DNA of 64,000 nucleotides from Cognatundibacterium griseum (GTDB lineage: Bacteria > Pseudomonadota > Gammaproteobacteria > Burkholderiales > Burkholderiaceae_D): positions 496,001 to 560,000 of the forward strand of contig NZ_JACOGC010000002.1 of assembly GCF_014284195.1 (NCBI RefSeq), given 5' to 3'. The position numbers and the translations under genes are program-made. Shown here piece by piece: positions 45,462 through 54,913 of the stretch. How positions within the stretch are numbered: the stretch's first letter is position 1; each line of letters starts with the position of its first letter. Under the pieces are notes generated by a model, which was given only the letters and a program-made list of their open reading frames with translations, was not told where the DNA came from and did no database searches.

Positions 45462-47162
45462 CTATAAGGAAGCCGGCTTTACTACTTTCAAACCTTTGCT
45501 ATGCACTTGGGTGTGACAATTGGGGTGCAATAGTACCCGATTTCCCAAAGCATCAGAACCTCCATTCACGCGATATTCAATGTGATGGTCATGCCAGCCT
45601 GTTGCCTTGGTCATCTTGCAATTGCATGCTGCACAAAGCCCTTTCTGATCAATATACATCCGAATAAATTGCTTGCGATGTCGCATGTTTTCCAACATAC
45701 GTTCTTGCCGCAATTGTTCGCCATACATTTCCCATTCAGGGGCAAACGGGTTATACCCCCCTTTGATTTTCTTGTGCCGCTTAATGACTGTACCGGACAA
45801 CTGGTACAGCTCTGTCAGCGTTGTTTCCCCAACTTCGTTCACTACAGGTACCGCGAATACCCAATTCCGATCACCAACTGAGTGAAAGTATTTCTCCTTC
45901 ACCCATTCAGTGCTCTTATTTGGATGTCGCCGTTTTGACCACCGCCAGAGCGCCTTGAATATCAGGTGCTCCATTCGGCTGTACGTCGCTTTGGCCACAA
46001 CAGGACTGTGATACTGCGCCCAGCCCCGAAGGATCGGATTTAACAGGTAAATTAACTCTTCCTGTTTAATCGTCTTATGTTTGCTGATGATTTCCTTCAC
46101 TTTGCGATAAAACGCTTGCGCGTTTTTCTTGCTAGGTTTGATGAGTAGTTTTCCTTGATACTTACGGAAATTCCACCCCAGAAAATTAAAACCTTGGTCA
46201 ATGCAGACAATATGCGTTTTCTCATCGGAAAGGGTTAATCCTCTTGTTGCTAGGAACTCCACTACCCAAGGGGTGACTTCGTTTTCCAATATCTCTTTCG
46301 AGATGCCTGTAATTACAAAGTCATCCGCATACCGAACTACATTCACTTTTAGTCTGAGAGCTTTAGTCACGCCTAACTTCTTACCTAGGTAATTTGTTAA
46401 ACCCGATTCCAGCCCATTCAGCGTCACATTTGCCAATGTGGGGGAAATAATTCCTCCTTGCGGCGTACCGGTTTCTGTCTCCTGAAACTGGCCTCGGTCT
46501 ATCAGGCCAGATTTCAACCATTTCCGCAGTATTGAACGCTCCATGGGAACATTTTCAATCAGCCAGTCATGGTTGATGTTGTCAAAACAGCCTGCTATAT
46601 CTGCCTCCAAAACCCATTGAGCCGAAGCTTTACTGGATAAGGAAACAAACAATTGGGACATCGCATCTGCAGTCGATCGATTGCTCCGAAATCCGTAGGA
46701 GTTCGGGTCACTCGTCGATTCGGATACAGGTTCCAATGCCAACAAAAACATAGCCTGCATAGCCCGATCAAGCATCGTGGGTATCCCTAAGGGGCGTTTC
46801 TTCCCGTTCGCTTTCGGTATATAGACTCTCCGCAGAGCAGATGGTCTATATCCACGCGGCTTCATCCTGTTAACTGCCCACCATTTCGTTTCAGGCGACT
46901 CCCATAGCTCACCATCAACACCTGCTGTACGCTTACCTTGATTCTCAGTAACACGTTTTACTGCTAATAATTTTGCAGAGAGCGTGCGGGTTAGCATCCG
47001 TTGCAGGGCTTTCACCTTGCGCCATTTGCCTTCCCTTGTAGCCTTCGCAATTCGTATCTGCATCCCTTTCACGTTTCGCTCTACTTGCCGCCAGTTAACA
47101 GCGTGCCAGTCGCGCGGTGCGTGAGAAAGCGCAGACACATCCATTTGGATATGCACTTTCAT
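45462..47162 (-). CDS. ltrA: Group II intron-encoded reverse transcriptase/maturase with HNH endonuclease
   Basis: Multifunctional 566-residue intron-encoded protein that promotes splicing and retrohoming. RT domain blocks run from about residue 70 (PSALRRVYIPKANGKKRPLGIPT) to 370, with the active-site YADD at 278-281 and GTPQGGIISP. A maturase (X) domain follows, with LLNPILRGWAQYH. The C-terminus has an HNH endonuclease (CAACNCKMTK, WHDHHI, HPNCHTQVH; about 515-557). All active-site residues are intact, so it may be mobile now. A strong AGGAGG lies eight bases before the ATG at 47162. Confidence 0.96.
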   Translation of the reverse strand: MKVHIQMDVSALSHAPRDWHAVNWRQVERNVKGMQIRIAKATREGKWRKVKALQRMLTRTLSAKLLAVKRVTENQGKRTAGVDGELWESPETKWWAVNRMKPRGYRPSALRRVYIPKANGKKRPLGIPTMLDRAMQAMFLLALEPVSESTSDPNSYGFRSNRSTADAMSQLFVSLSSKASAQWVLEADIAGCFDNINHDWLIENVPMERSILRKWLKSGLIDRGQFQETETGTPQGGIISPTLANVTLNGLESGLTNYLGKKLGVTKALRLKVNVVRYADDFVITGISKEILENEVTPWVVEFLATRGLTLSDEKTHIVCIDQGFNFLGWNFRKYQGKLLIKPSKKNAQAFYRKVKEIISKHKTIKQEELIYLLNPILRGWAQYHSPVVAKATYSRMEHLIFKALWRWSKRRHPNKSTEWVKEKYFHSVGDRNWVFAVPVVNEVGETTLTELYQLSGTVIKRHKKIKGGYNPFAPEWEMYGEQLRQERMLENMRHRKQFIRMYIDQKGLCAACNCKMTKATGWHDHHIEYRVNGGSDALGNRVLLHPNCHTQVHSKGLKVVKPASL

Positions 47163-47984
47163 GCTGCTTTCCTCCTTGTAAATTGATAGATAACTTCAAT
47201 TTTCCAAGTGGAAACTCATAACGCTCCTTGTGGGAGCGTCCATAGCTCCCACAAGTAAAAATATCCGTCTGGTGAGTATCATGTCCTGATACTCACCCTT
47301 CACCCCATCCAAGGTAAAGGGTTGGTCAGCCGTCTTGCGACGATAGACCAGATAGAAGTCTGCACCCTTTCAGGTCGGGACAAATCTTGAATCCCTATCC
47401 GAACCATTACAGCCCGGCATTCGCTTTCTCTATCCTCCCATGCCCGCTCCTCCAACAGTTTCCCTTGCGGGGCACCTGCCAATTTCAGATACTCTGGAAA
47501 TTGGCGGAGAGTCGGGTTTTCCACGTTCCCCACTTATCACACGACCGGGTTAGGGTCTGTCTTTTCTCCGGTGGCCTGATGACGACGTATTCCGAGTCGT
47601 TAGCGGAATAACCGGCCATGCACCTTTTGGTTAATGCCTGACAGCAGTTTTGGCATCTCCATATTTACGAAGTTTAACAACAGTTCACTTACATTACCCG
47701 TACCAGCCAGCCTAGCCTCTCAACCCCGTTACTGCTCGGAGTATCTATACTTCATCTCGCGATATAAGCATACCCAAATCACAGGGAGATACATTGTCAG
47801 AAGAGCTTCACACGTAACCGTTACCAGTCGCGCATGTCTTCGTAGGCTACTGTTAGTCGCATAACAGGTTCACTATTCGACTAAAAAATTTAAATCGAAC
47901 CGAACAATGATAAATAGAGCTTTTGTCCCCTTGTTTGCAAATTAAAAACTGTGCACGGGGGACACGTGTCGCACAACGGCTGAT

Positions 47985-48015
47985 ATGATACTCGTTTTAA
48001 CCGAAACATAGACAA
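47985..48015 (-). promoter_or_regulatory. Candidate darP promoter upstream of the intron
   Basis: On the minus strand TTGTCT (48010-48015) and TATCAT (47985-47990) are spaced 19 bases, pointing into the intron. If this is darP's native promoter, the intron lies in the darP 5' leader only a few bases after the start site. The spacer is longer than ideal, so confidence is low. Confidence 0.3.
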
Positions 48016-48117
48016 AATGGGCAGCTGTTGCCCCTGTATTGTCAGGGCAAGGCCGCATTAAGTGTGTGTTTAATGATGAGAGTTCATCATATTGTTTATC
48101 TCCAGAGAAATCCTTCT

Positions 48118-49470
48118 ATGAGCAAACCAGTTTTTACCCATTCCCAGGATCAGTTAAAGCAAATCGCGCAGGATATGCTGCATTTTGCAAAATTAAGGGG
48201 CGCGAGTGACGCAGCGGTGGAAATCAGCGAAGGCGGCGGTTTGTCGGTCAGCGTGCGTAAAGGCAAGGTCGAGACGATTGAGCAGAATCGCGATAAGGGA
48301 ATCGGTATCACGGTGTATCTTGGTCAGCGGCGCGGTAATGCCAGTACTTCGGATTTTTCAACTCAGGCGTTAAAAGATGCGGTTGATGCTGCATACAATA
48401 TCGCGCGGTTTACTGCGGAAGATGATTGCGCCGGGCTGGCTGATGCCGATATGTTTGAAATGTCACCGCCTGACCTGAAACTTTGCCATCCCTGGCTGAT
48501 TTCAGCCGAGGAAGCGATTGCGCTTGCGCAACGGGCGGAAGCGGCTGCATTTGCCGTTGATCCACGTATCACTAATAGCGAGGGGGCTGGAGTCCACGTG
48601 CAGCAATCACATTTCGTTGCTGCTAACTCACGCGGATTTACAGGCGGCTATCCAATTTCGCGGCATACTATTTCTGTGGCTCCTATCGCCGGCAAGGGAG
48701 CAAAAATGCAGCGCGATGACTGGTATTCCTCGCAACGCAATCCCCGTAAGCTGGCGCAGCCGGAAGCGATCGGGCGTTATGCGGCAGAGCGCGCACTGGC
48801 CCGGTTGAACGGGCGTCAGCTTGATACACGTAAATGCCCGGTTTTATTCGAAGCTCCGCTGGCGGCAGGATTGCTGGGCGCATTTGTACAGGCAACGTCT
48901 GGTGGTGCGCTGTATCGTAAATCTTCTTTTTTGCTTGATACGCTGGGTACCCGGATTTTTCCTGAGCATATCAGGATCGAGGAAGACCCGCATATTATCG
49001 GAGGAATCGGCTCATCGCCATTCGACGACGAGGGCGTACGGACACAAAGACGGGAAGTTGTCAGTCAGGGGGTATTGCAAGGATATTTTCTGTCAACCTA
49101 CTCGGCGCGCAAATTAGGAATGAAAACAACGGGCAATGCTGGTGGTTCGCATAATCTGACGCTGAGTTCCGGTTTGACGAAACGCAGCGATCATTTTGCT
49201 GCGATGTTGCGGAAAATGGATACCGGTTTGCTGGTAACCGAGTTGATGGGGCAGGGTGTAAATTATGTGACGGGTGATTATTCCCGTGGTGCGTCAGGTT
49301 ATTGGGTGGAGCGGGGCGTTATCCAGTACCCGGTAGAGGAGATCACGATTGCCGGTAATATGCGGGATATGTTCCGTCAGATAGTGGCGGTCGGTGCTGA
49401 TAGTCTGATCCGGGGAACGAAGCAGACCGGTTCGATACTGATAGAAAGCATGATGGTCGCCGGAAGCTGA
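48118..49470 (+). CDS. pmbA: Metalloprotease PmbA (TldE)
   Basis: Subunit of the TldD/TldE (PmbA) zinc peptidase, which matures microcin B17 and degrades CcdA in E. coli; its general role is proteolytic processing. 450 residues. It has VSVRKGKVETIEQNRDKGIGITVY near the N-terminus and MGQGVNYVTGDYSRGASGYWVE near the C-terminus, plus NLTL and VELMGQG-like blocks of the family. ATG 48118 follows GAGAAATCCTTCT; the longer TTG frame from 48028 is unlikely. tldD is not in the window. Divergent from darP, with the intron between. Confidence 0.93.
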   Translation: MSKPVFTHSQDQLKQIAQDMLHFAKLRGASDAAVEISEGGGLSVSVRKGKVETIEQNRDKGIGITVYLGQRRGNASTSDFSTQALKDAVDAAYNIARFTAEDDCAGLADADMFEMSPPDLKLCHPWLISAEEAIALAQRAEAAAFAVDPRITNSEGAGVHVQQSHFVAANSRGFTGGYPISRHTISVAPIAGKGAKMQRDDWYSSQRNPRKLAQPEAIGRYAAERALARLNGRQLDTRKCPVLFEAPLAAGLLGAFVQATSGGALYRKSSFLLDTLGTRIFPEHIRIEEDPHIIGGIGSSPFDDEGVRTQRREVVSQGVLQGYFLSTYSARKLGMKTTGNAGGSHNLTLSSGLTKRSDHFAAMLRKMDTGLLVTELMGQGVNYVTGDYSRGASGYWVERGVIQYPVEEITIAGNMRDMFRQIVAVGADSLIRGTKQTGSILIESMMVAGS

Positions 49471-49480
49471 AGTTCAAAAT

Positions 49481-49518
49481 AAAAAAATACCCCCGGAGTA
49501 ATTCGGGGGTATTTTTTT
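49481..49518. terminator. Bidirectional terminator between pmbA and livF
   Basis: AAAAAAATACCCCCG (49481-49495) pairs with CGGGGGTATTTTTTT (49504-49518) over an 8-base loop; 15-bp symmetrical stem. Confidence 0.9.
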
Positions 49519-49560
49519 AGAAAGGGTAACTGCCGGCGCGGAGTGATGCTGCCGGATAGA

Positions 49561-50274
49561 CTATGCCCCCAGATAGGCGGCAATCACCTGGGGATTGTGC
49601 AGAAGATTCTGACCGCTGTCATGCAAGACGATCTCACCATTTTCAAGCACATATCCGCGCTGGGCGATTTTCAGCGCCTGGCGCACATTCTGCTCCACCA
49701 GCAGGATGGTCAGCCCGGACCGATTAATTTCTTTCAGGACGCGGAAAATTTCCTGCACCATCAATGGCGCGAGCCCCATGGAAGGTTCGTCCAGCAGCAA
49801 GACTCTGGGCTTGGCCATCAAGGCCCGCCCGATTGCCAGCATTTGCTGTTCACCGCCCGACAAATTGCCCGCCAGTCCGGTGGCGCGGTTTTTTAATACC
49901 GGAAACAGCGTGAAGATATAGTCCAGGTCGCGGTGGATCTGTGTTTTGTCTTTTCGGGTATAAGCGCCGAGATCCAGATTTTCCTGCACTGTCAGTGTCG
50001 TCAAAATAGCACGGCCTTCAGCCACCTGTACGACACCTTTTTGCACGATCTGATGCGGTGACAGAGCGCTGATATCTTCTCCTGCCATACGGATGGTTCC
50101 GGATGCTGCTTTGATCAGCCCGGAGATTGCCAGCAGTGATGTGCTTTTTCCTGCGCCATTTGCCCCGACCAGTGCCGTGATTTCGCCATTCTGTAATTCA
50201 AGGCTGATATTTTTAACCGCCTGAATGTGACCGTAATTGACACTCAGATTTTCAATATGCAGCAGTGCACTCAT
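49561..50274 (-). CDS. livF: Branched-chain amino acid ABC transporter, ATPase LivF
   Basis: Cytoplasmic ATP-hydrolysing subunit, 237 residues. Walker A is GANGAGKST, the signature is LSGGEQQ, Walker B is RVLLLDEPSMGL and the switch histidine equivalent lies after LLVEQN. The sequence follows the LivF type (ending in VIAAYLG). It overlaps livG by the classic ATGA. It powers uptake together with LivG. Confidence 0.96.
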   Translation of the reverse strand: MSALLHIENLSVNYGHIQAVKNISLELQNGEITALVGANGAGKSTSLLAISGLIKAASGTIRMAGEDISALSPHQIVQKGVVQVAEGRAILTTLTVQENLDLGAYTRKDKTQIHRDLDYIFTLFPVLKNRATGLAGNLSGGEQQMLAIGRALMAKPRVLLLDEPSMGLAPLMVQEIFRVLKEINRSGLTILLVEQNVRQALKIAQRGYVLENGEIVLHDSGQNLLHNPQVIAAYLGA

Positions 50275-51032
50275 GCGGCTTCCTCCCTACCGAGATAGGC
50301 TTCAATTACATCTGGATTGCTGCGTACCTGATCCGGTGTGCCCTCTGCGATAATTTTTCCGAAATTCAGTACGGCGATCCGGTCACAGAGTTCCATGACA
50401 AAACGCATATCATGCTCAATCATGAAGATCGAAAATCCCCGGTTACGGATATTCTTAATTTCCGCCATGAGCTCGGTCTTTTCCGAAGGATTCATCCCGG
50501 CAACCGGTTCATCGAGCAGCAATAGCTGGGGTTGCGTTGCCAGTGCCCTGGCAAATTCGAGTTTGCGCTGCTCACCGTAAGAAAGATTGTCGGCCAGCAT
50601 GTGCGCCTTATGGTCCAGCCTGACCCAGGACAGCAGTTCATGGGCACGGGTTTTTGCCTGTAGTTCGGCTTCGCGGAAACTGCGCAGATTCAGCAACAGG
50701 CTGGCGACGTTGTAATTCAGGTGATCATGCATTCCGACTACAACATTTTCCAGCAAAGTCATTTCTTTGAAGATGCGGATATTCTGAAAGGTGCGGGCAA
50801 TGCCGAGCTGGGTAATTTTATGTGGTTCAACCGAGCTCAGATCTTGACCGTTGAAACGTACCTGACCGCTGGACGGACGCAGTAATCCTGTGATCAGGTT
50901 AACGATCGTCGTTTTTCCGGCACCATTGGGACCAATCAGCCCATAAATACTGCCGGCTGGCATCGTGAAACTGACATCCTGCAGAACATGCAGCCCACCG
51001 AAACGCTTACTGATGGCTTGTAATTCCAGCAT
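50271..51032 (-). CDS. livG: Branched-chain amino acid ABC transporter, ATPase LivG
   Basis: Second ATPase subunit, 253 residues. Walker A is GPNGAGKTT, the signature LSYGEQR is the LivG-type variant, and Walker B is LLLLDEPVAGMNP, followed by MIEHDM. LivG-specific features include HKITQLGIARTFQNIRIF. It starts directly at the end of livM, with the next gene overlapping by four bases, consistent with one operon. Confidence 0.96.
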   Translation of the reverse strand: MLELQAISKRFGGLHVLQDVSFTMPAGSIYGLIGPNGAGKTTIVNLITGLLRPSSGQVRFNGQDLSSVEPHKITQLGIARTFQNIRIFKEMTLLENVVVGMHDHLNYNVASLLLNLRSFREAELQAKTRAHELLSWVRLDHKAHMLADNLSYGEQRKLEFARALATQPQLLLLDEPVAGMNPSEKTELMAEIKNIRNRGFSIFMIEHDMRFVMELCDRIAVLNFGKIIAEGTPDQVRSNPDVIEAYLGREEAA

Positions 51033-51911
51033 TTAACTTCCTTTAGCTGAAGATATTTTGATAAATCGGTTGCGCAGTGCGCGCAGTCGCGCCGGGTCCC
51101 AGATTCCTCTCGGCAGATACAGGATCACCAGAATCAAAATCAACCCATTGGCCGCCAGGCGAAAATCTTTCATAGAACGCATGACTTCGGGCAGCAGCGT
51201 CAGGGTAGTGCTGCCGATCAGCGGGCCGAGCAGATTGTTGGTGCCGCCAAATACGGCCATTGTCAGAATATCGACTGCATTTTCAAAAGCGTAATTTCCT
51301 GGGCCGATCGTGAAGGTGTAATGTGCATTCAGGCCACCGGCAAGTCCGGCAATCACAGAACCGAGGACAAATGCCAGCAGCTTATATCCTGCCACATTTA
51401 CCCCCATCAGTCTGGCGGCTGTCTCATCTTCCTTGATCGCCTCAAATGCACGTCCGATCTTCGAACGGCGGAGTCTGGCCAGCGCAAATATAGTCAGCCC
51501 CAACAGCAGTGCGATATGCCACCACTCTGTTTTTGTCGGAATGCCGTTGATTCCCATCGGTCCGCCTGTTATTTCCAGATTCAATACGATCACGCGTACT
51601 ACTTCACCGAATCCCAGTGTTGCCATCGCCAGATACACACCGGATAAGCGCAGGGTAGGAATACCGATCGCCAGGGCAACGATTGCCGGTGCAAATGCAG
51701 ATGCCAGCAGTGCGACCGGAAAAGATAACCCTGTCTGCATGCTGATCATGGACGCAGCATAAGCACCGATGCCCATAAATGCCGCATTCGCCAGCGACAG
51801 CAGCCCACAGGAGAGTGTCAGATAAATGGACAGTGCCAGCATGGCATTAATGCCGACACCAAAAATAACGGTACTGTATATCGACCAGAAACCTTCCCAC
51901 CATTCGAGCAT
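51033..51911 (-). CDS. livM: Branched-chain amino acid ABC transporter, permease LivM
   Basis: Inner-membrane permease subunit, 292 residues with eight or so helices. The segment ARLMGVNVAGYKLLAFVLGSVIAGLAGGL is the EAA-like loop that contacts the ATPases. LAVYLAMATLGF-type helices (GVYLAMATLGFGEVVRVIV) are typical of LivM. It lies 1 base before livG and 5 bases after livH. Confidence 0.95.
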   Translation of the reverse strand: MLEWWEGFWSIYSTVIFGVGINAMLALSIYLTLSCGLLSLANAAFMGIGAYAASMISMQTGLSFPVALLASAFAPAIVALAIGIPTLRLSGVYLAMATLGFGEVVRVIVLNLEITGGPMGINGIPTKTEWWHIALLLGLTIFALARLRRSKIGRAFEAIKEDETAARLMGVNVAGYKLLAFVLGSVIAGLAGGLNAHYTFTIGPGNYAFENAVDILTMAVFGGTNNLLGPLIGSTTLTLLPEVMRSMKDFRLAANGLILILVILYLPRGIWDPARLRALRNRFIKISSAKGS

Positions 51912-51915
51912 GATG

Positions 51916-52797
51916 TTATGCCTTTCTTTCTAAAATCTTGCCAAACATGCCGGAAGGTCGCACCAGCAAAATCACAAACAGCAAACCGAAGGCGACTGCA
52001 TCACGAAAATCGCTGGACAGGTACGCCACGCTCATTACTTCGGCAACGCCGAGGAACAGGCCGCCGATCATGGCGCCGCGTATATCGCCCATGCCGCCGA
52101 GGATGATGACGGCAATTCCTTTATGCAGCATTGGCTGCCCCATGAAAGGGGAAATTGCATTAAATGACAGACCGACCAGCACACCTGCTGCGCCGCCCAG
52201 TGCGGCGGCGGCAAAAGAAGTCAGAAGAAATAAACCTTCCACGTTAATGCCGAGCAGATAGGCGGCTTTCGGTGATTCGGCAATCGCACGTAAGGCACGG
52301 CCAAGCTGGGTGCGGCGCATGACCAGCAGTAATACAATCATCAGGATGAAAGAGATCAGTACGATGGCGAGCTGGACTGCAGTCAGGTGCAGGTTGCCAA
52401 TACTGATGCTGTCTTCCGGAATCGTGCCAAAGGGAAAGCGCTTGTTTTCGGCGCCAAACAGTCCCTGTGAAATATTGGTGATCATAATGGCGACGCCAAT
52501 AGTCGCAATCATCGGTGACAGGTGCGGTGCATTGCGCCGGCGCAGCGGTCGCAGCACCAGAAAATCGACAAGCATTCCCAGTGCGCCGCACGCCAGCATG
52601 GCGACTGCCATTGCCAGCCAGAGCGACAGCTGAAACTGACTGACCAGTAATAAGGCAATATAGCTGCCCAGCATGAAGATGGCGCCGTGCGATAAATTAA
52701 TGACGCCAAGCACGCCAAATACCAGCGTAAAGCCCAGCGCAAATAAGGCATACACGCTGCCAAGCGTCAGGGCGTTGATGAGTTGTTGTTCAAACAT
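51916..52797 (-). CDS. livH: Branched-chain amino acid ABC transporter, permease LivH
   Basis: Inner-membrane permease subunit, 293 residues, starting MFEQQLINALTLGSVYAL, the standard LivH N-terminus. GFTLVFGVLGVINLSHGA and RAIAESPKAAYLLGINVE, the latter contacting the ATPase, are visible. An in-frame ATG at 52836 would add 13 residues not seen in homologues; GGA lies just before ATG 52797. Pairs with LivM in the membrane. Confidence 0.94.
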   Translation of the reverse strand: MFEQQLINALTLGSVYALFALGFTLVFGVLGVINLSHGAIFMLGSYIALLLVSQFQLSLWLAMAVAMLACGALGMLVDFLVLRPLRRRNAPHLSPMIATIGVAIMITNISQGLFGAENKRFPFGTIPEDSISIGNLHLTAVQLAIVLISFILMIVLLLVMRRTQLGRALRAIAESPKAAYLLGINVEGLFLLTSFAAAALGGAAGVLVGLSFNAISPFMGQPMLHKGIAVIILGGMGDIRGAMIGGLFLGVAEVMSVAYLSSDFRDAVAFGLLFVILLVRPSGMFGKILERKA

Positions 52798-52965
52798 GAC
52801 GATCCAGACAAAAATCATCGGATGGATGGGCGACACCGGAATGCAGGAGTCGGAGCAACGATCAGATTCAAGGATAAAACAAAAAACGGCAATAAAACAA
52901 AACAGCGACCCGGAGATGATATCTGGCGAATCGCTGTGGTGACCAGCCTGGTACAGAAAGCGGGA

Positions 52966-54114
52966 TTATTTCAGGAGTACGAATTTACCGCCTTTGGCAA
53001 TGTTAACGATTGCATCCTGTTGTGCATCATAGCCGGCTTCTTTTCCGTCCTTCGGTGCCGCACGGCGGAAGGCAAATTTACCTGTGGCACCATCGTGTTT
53101 GACTGCAGGTAATGCATCCCGCAATGCCAGACGGTCTTTTTCAGGATTGCCACTGAGTTTGACCTGTTTCAGCGCCTCGGTCACGATGTGCATAGCGTCA
53201 TAAGCCTGTGCTGCAAACTGATCCGGATCCGTATTGAATTTTGCTTTGTAGTCGGCAATAAACTGTTTATTGGCAGGCGCCATGTTTTCCGCAGACCATG
53301 GACTGCCCATCAGGGTGTTGTCTGCTGCATCTTTGGCGATTTCAAATAATTTCGGAGAATTGAAGCCGTTTCCGCCGATAAATGGTTGCTTCATGCCCAG
53401 GGAACGTGTTTGCAGGATGATGTTTGCGGCTTCCTCAGCCAGGCAGGAGCAGACGATGGCATCCGGATTGGATGCTTTGATTTTCGTTAGCTGCGCTTTG
53501 AAATCCACATCGCCTTTGGCATAGGTTTCTGTATCGGTGACAGTAATTTTCTGGTCAGCCAGCGCAGATTTGAATACGTCGTAACCGCTCTTGGTGAAGG
53601 CATCATCATTGCCATACAGGACGGCTACTTTTTTGATGCCAAAATGTTTCACTGCAGCGCGGGTGGTGACAGGCAAGACGTCGGCTTCCATAACGGAATT
53701 GCGGAAAGTGAATGGTCCCATGCCAGTGATGCCGTCTGCTGTATTGCTGGTGCCAAAAACCACCGTTTTAGTCGCGTTCGCGATCGGATCCGCAGCAAAT
53801 GCAGAGTTGGACAGAGTTGGGCCAAAAATCATCAGCACCTTATCCTGAAAAATCAGTTTTTTGAAAACATTGATGGCTTCTTCTTTTTTACCCTGCTCAT
53901 CTTCAATGACCAGCACGATTTTGTTGCCATTGATGCCGCCTTTGGCATTGATTCCTTCTGCCGCCAGGGTGAACCCGTTTTTAATCGCAACGCCATATTT
54001 GGCGGCGGGGCCGGTCAAGGCTTCGGCCATACCGATTTTGATGTCGGCGGCATGGCTGATTGCTGAGTATCCTGCGAGAGCGGTAGCGATTATCAATTTA
54101 AGATGTTGTGACAT
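52966..54114 (-). CDS. livK: Branched-chain amino acid ABC transporter, periplasmic binding protein LivK
   Basis: Periplasmic type I binding protein, 382 residues including a signal peptide (MSQHLKLIIATALAGYSAISHAA, cut near residue 23). The mature start DIKIGMAEALTGPAAKYG and GKKEEAINVFKKLI are Leu/Ile/Val-binding features. Ligand specificity cannot be fixed: Oxalobacteraceae carry many liv systems for diverse amides. ATG 54114 has GAGG upstream; an ATG at 54180 is open but would disrupt the signal peptide. A 168-base gap to livH suggests livK may be expressed at a higher level from its own mRNA processing. Confidence 0.94.
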   Translation of the reverse strand: MSQHLKLIIATALAGYSAISHAADIKIGMAEALTGPAAKYGVAIKNGFTLAAEGINAKGGINGNKIVLVIEDEQGKKEEAINVFKKLIFQDKVLMIFGPTLSNSAFAADPIANATKTVVFGTSNTADGITGMGPFTFRNSVMEADVLPVTTRAAVKHFGIKKVAVLYGNDDAFTKSGYDVFKSALADQKITVTDTETYAKGDVDFKAQLTKIKASNPDAIVCSCLAEEAANIILQTRSLGMKQPFIGGNGFNSPKLFEIAKDAADNTLMGSPWSAENMAPANKQFIADYKAKFNTDPDQFAAQAYDAMHIVTEALKQVKLSGNPEKDRLALRDALPAVKHDGATGKFAFRRAAPKDGKEAGYDAQQDAIVNIAKGGKFVLLK

Positions 54115-54353
54115 TGTGGAGGTCTCCTCAGATTTTTGTCGGACAATAAAGTCTTTGCCCGAAGATTGTATTGGCTGCAAACTAATACAGCAATATAAAC
54201 TGTATGTTGCGTTGCAATGTCAGACACTTAAGTAGTTTTACTGATGTGGAAAATTCTGCCGTATGATTTGACTGCGCTGCAACAAAACTGTTTGATTTTC
54301 GGATTGCCCTGATTACGTCTGACGCGGGGCTGATATTCTTCAGGAGATTAATC

Positions 54354-54755
54354 ATGTTGCCTGTTAAGCTGGACAGGGAATTTATCGTGCTGGACCGCTC
54401 GCTGCATGCGCATACAGCGCAAGTACAGCCGGCTTTATATGAAGACTTGAATGCCCGTTTTGATGGCTTTCAATCCTGTCTCCTGATTGCGGAATATGTG
54501 TTTGATGATGACTGGGGCACATGGGAGCGTCATCCGCATGGCGACGAAATACTGTATTTGCTCAGTGGTGCAGCGGAAATTCATTTCCTCGCCGGTGGCC
54601 GGATGCAGAAGCAAAGCCTGCTGCAACCGGGCAGTGCCATGATTATCAGACAAGCTTGCTGGCATACCGCCAAGGTGTTGCAGGGACCTTGCCGGATATT
54701 GTTTGTGACGCCCGGGGAGAATACGGAAAATATCGTCAGCCCGCCGTTTGCCTGA
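54354..54755 (+). CDS. Small cupin-domain protein
   Basis: A 133-residue single-domain cupin. WERHPHGDEILYLLSG supplies the first cupin motif (His, His, Glu ligands) and PGSAMIIRQACWHTAKV the second (His). It is followed by LFVTPGENTENI. Metal binding is likely; no enzymatic role is inferable. It has a good AGGAG eight bases before the ATG. It sits between livK (divergent) and argH (convergent). Confidence 0.82.
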   Translation: MLPVKLDREFIVLDRSLHAHTAQVQPALYEDLNARFDGFQSCLLIAEYVFDDDWGTWERHPHGDEILYLLSGAAEIHFLAGGRMQKQSLLQPGSAMIIRQACWHTAKVLQGPCRILFVTPGENTENIVSPPFA

Positions 54756-54862
54756 ACAGTCAGCGAGAGCCGGGAAGTGCATTGCGCCGCAGGATTTATA
54801 GGTAGAATTTTAACTATGCGCCGGGCGAGGAAGATAACCTGTCGGTGTTGAAAGCGCCGGAA

Positions 54863-54896
54863 GTTGCTGGTGCAGCGTTTGCGTCACACCAGCAAC
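54863..54896. repeat. Inverted repeat downstream of argH
   Basis: GTTGCTGGTG (54863-54872) and CACCAGCAAC (54887-54896) are perfect 10-bp arms. No T-tract follows on either strand, so it may be a weak or Rho-assisted terminator for argH and the cupin gene. Confidence 0.45.
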
Positions 54897-54913
54897 CAGC
54901 CGGGTTGGGCGGG

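Larger units (their letters stand above)
45336..47974 (-). mobile_element. Group II intron (retroelement), about 2.6 kb
   Basis: Self-splicing retroelement in the darP-pmbA intergenic region, oriented in sense with darP. The 3' end is well supported: domain V at 45372-45405, a domain VI hairpin, then CCTAC ending at 45336. The 5' end is proposed at GTGCG starting at 47974, the only GTGYG match in the region; upstream exon bases GCCGTT can pair with AACGGT or AACGG in domain I as IBS1/EBS1. Two perfect hairpins, GGTGAGTATC/GATACTCACC (47271-47297) and CTTGTGGGAGC/GCTCCCACAAG (47227-47255), lie between the ribozyme core and the RT gene. The right-hand edge could be off by tens of bases. Confidence 0.8.

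Noticed and set aside
47300-47533. Minus-strand 77-codon ORF upstream of the intron RT gene
   Set aside because: It lies in the structured ribozyme domains of the group II intron, which are non-coding RNA.
47634-47864. Plus-strand ORF of 76 codons
   Set aside because: Antisense to the intron domain I RNA; no protein features.
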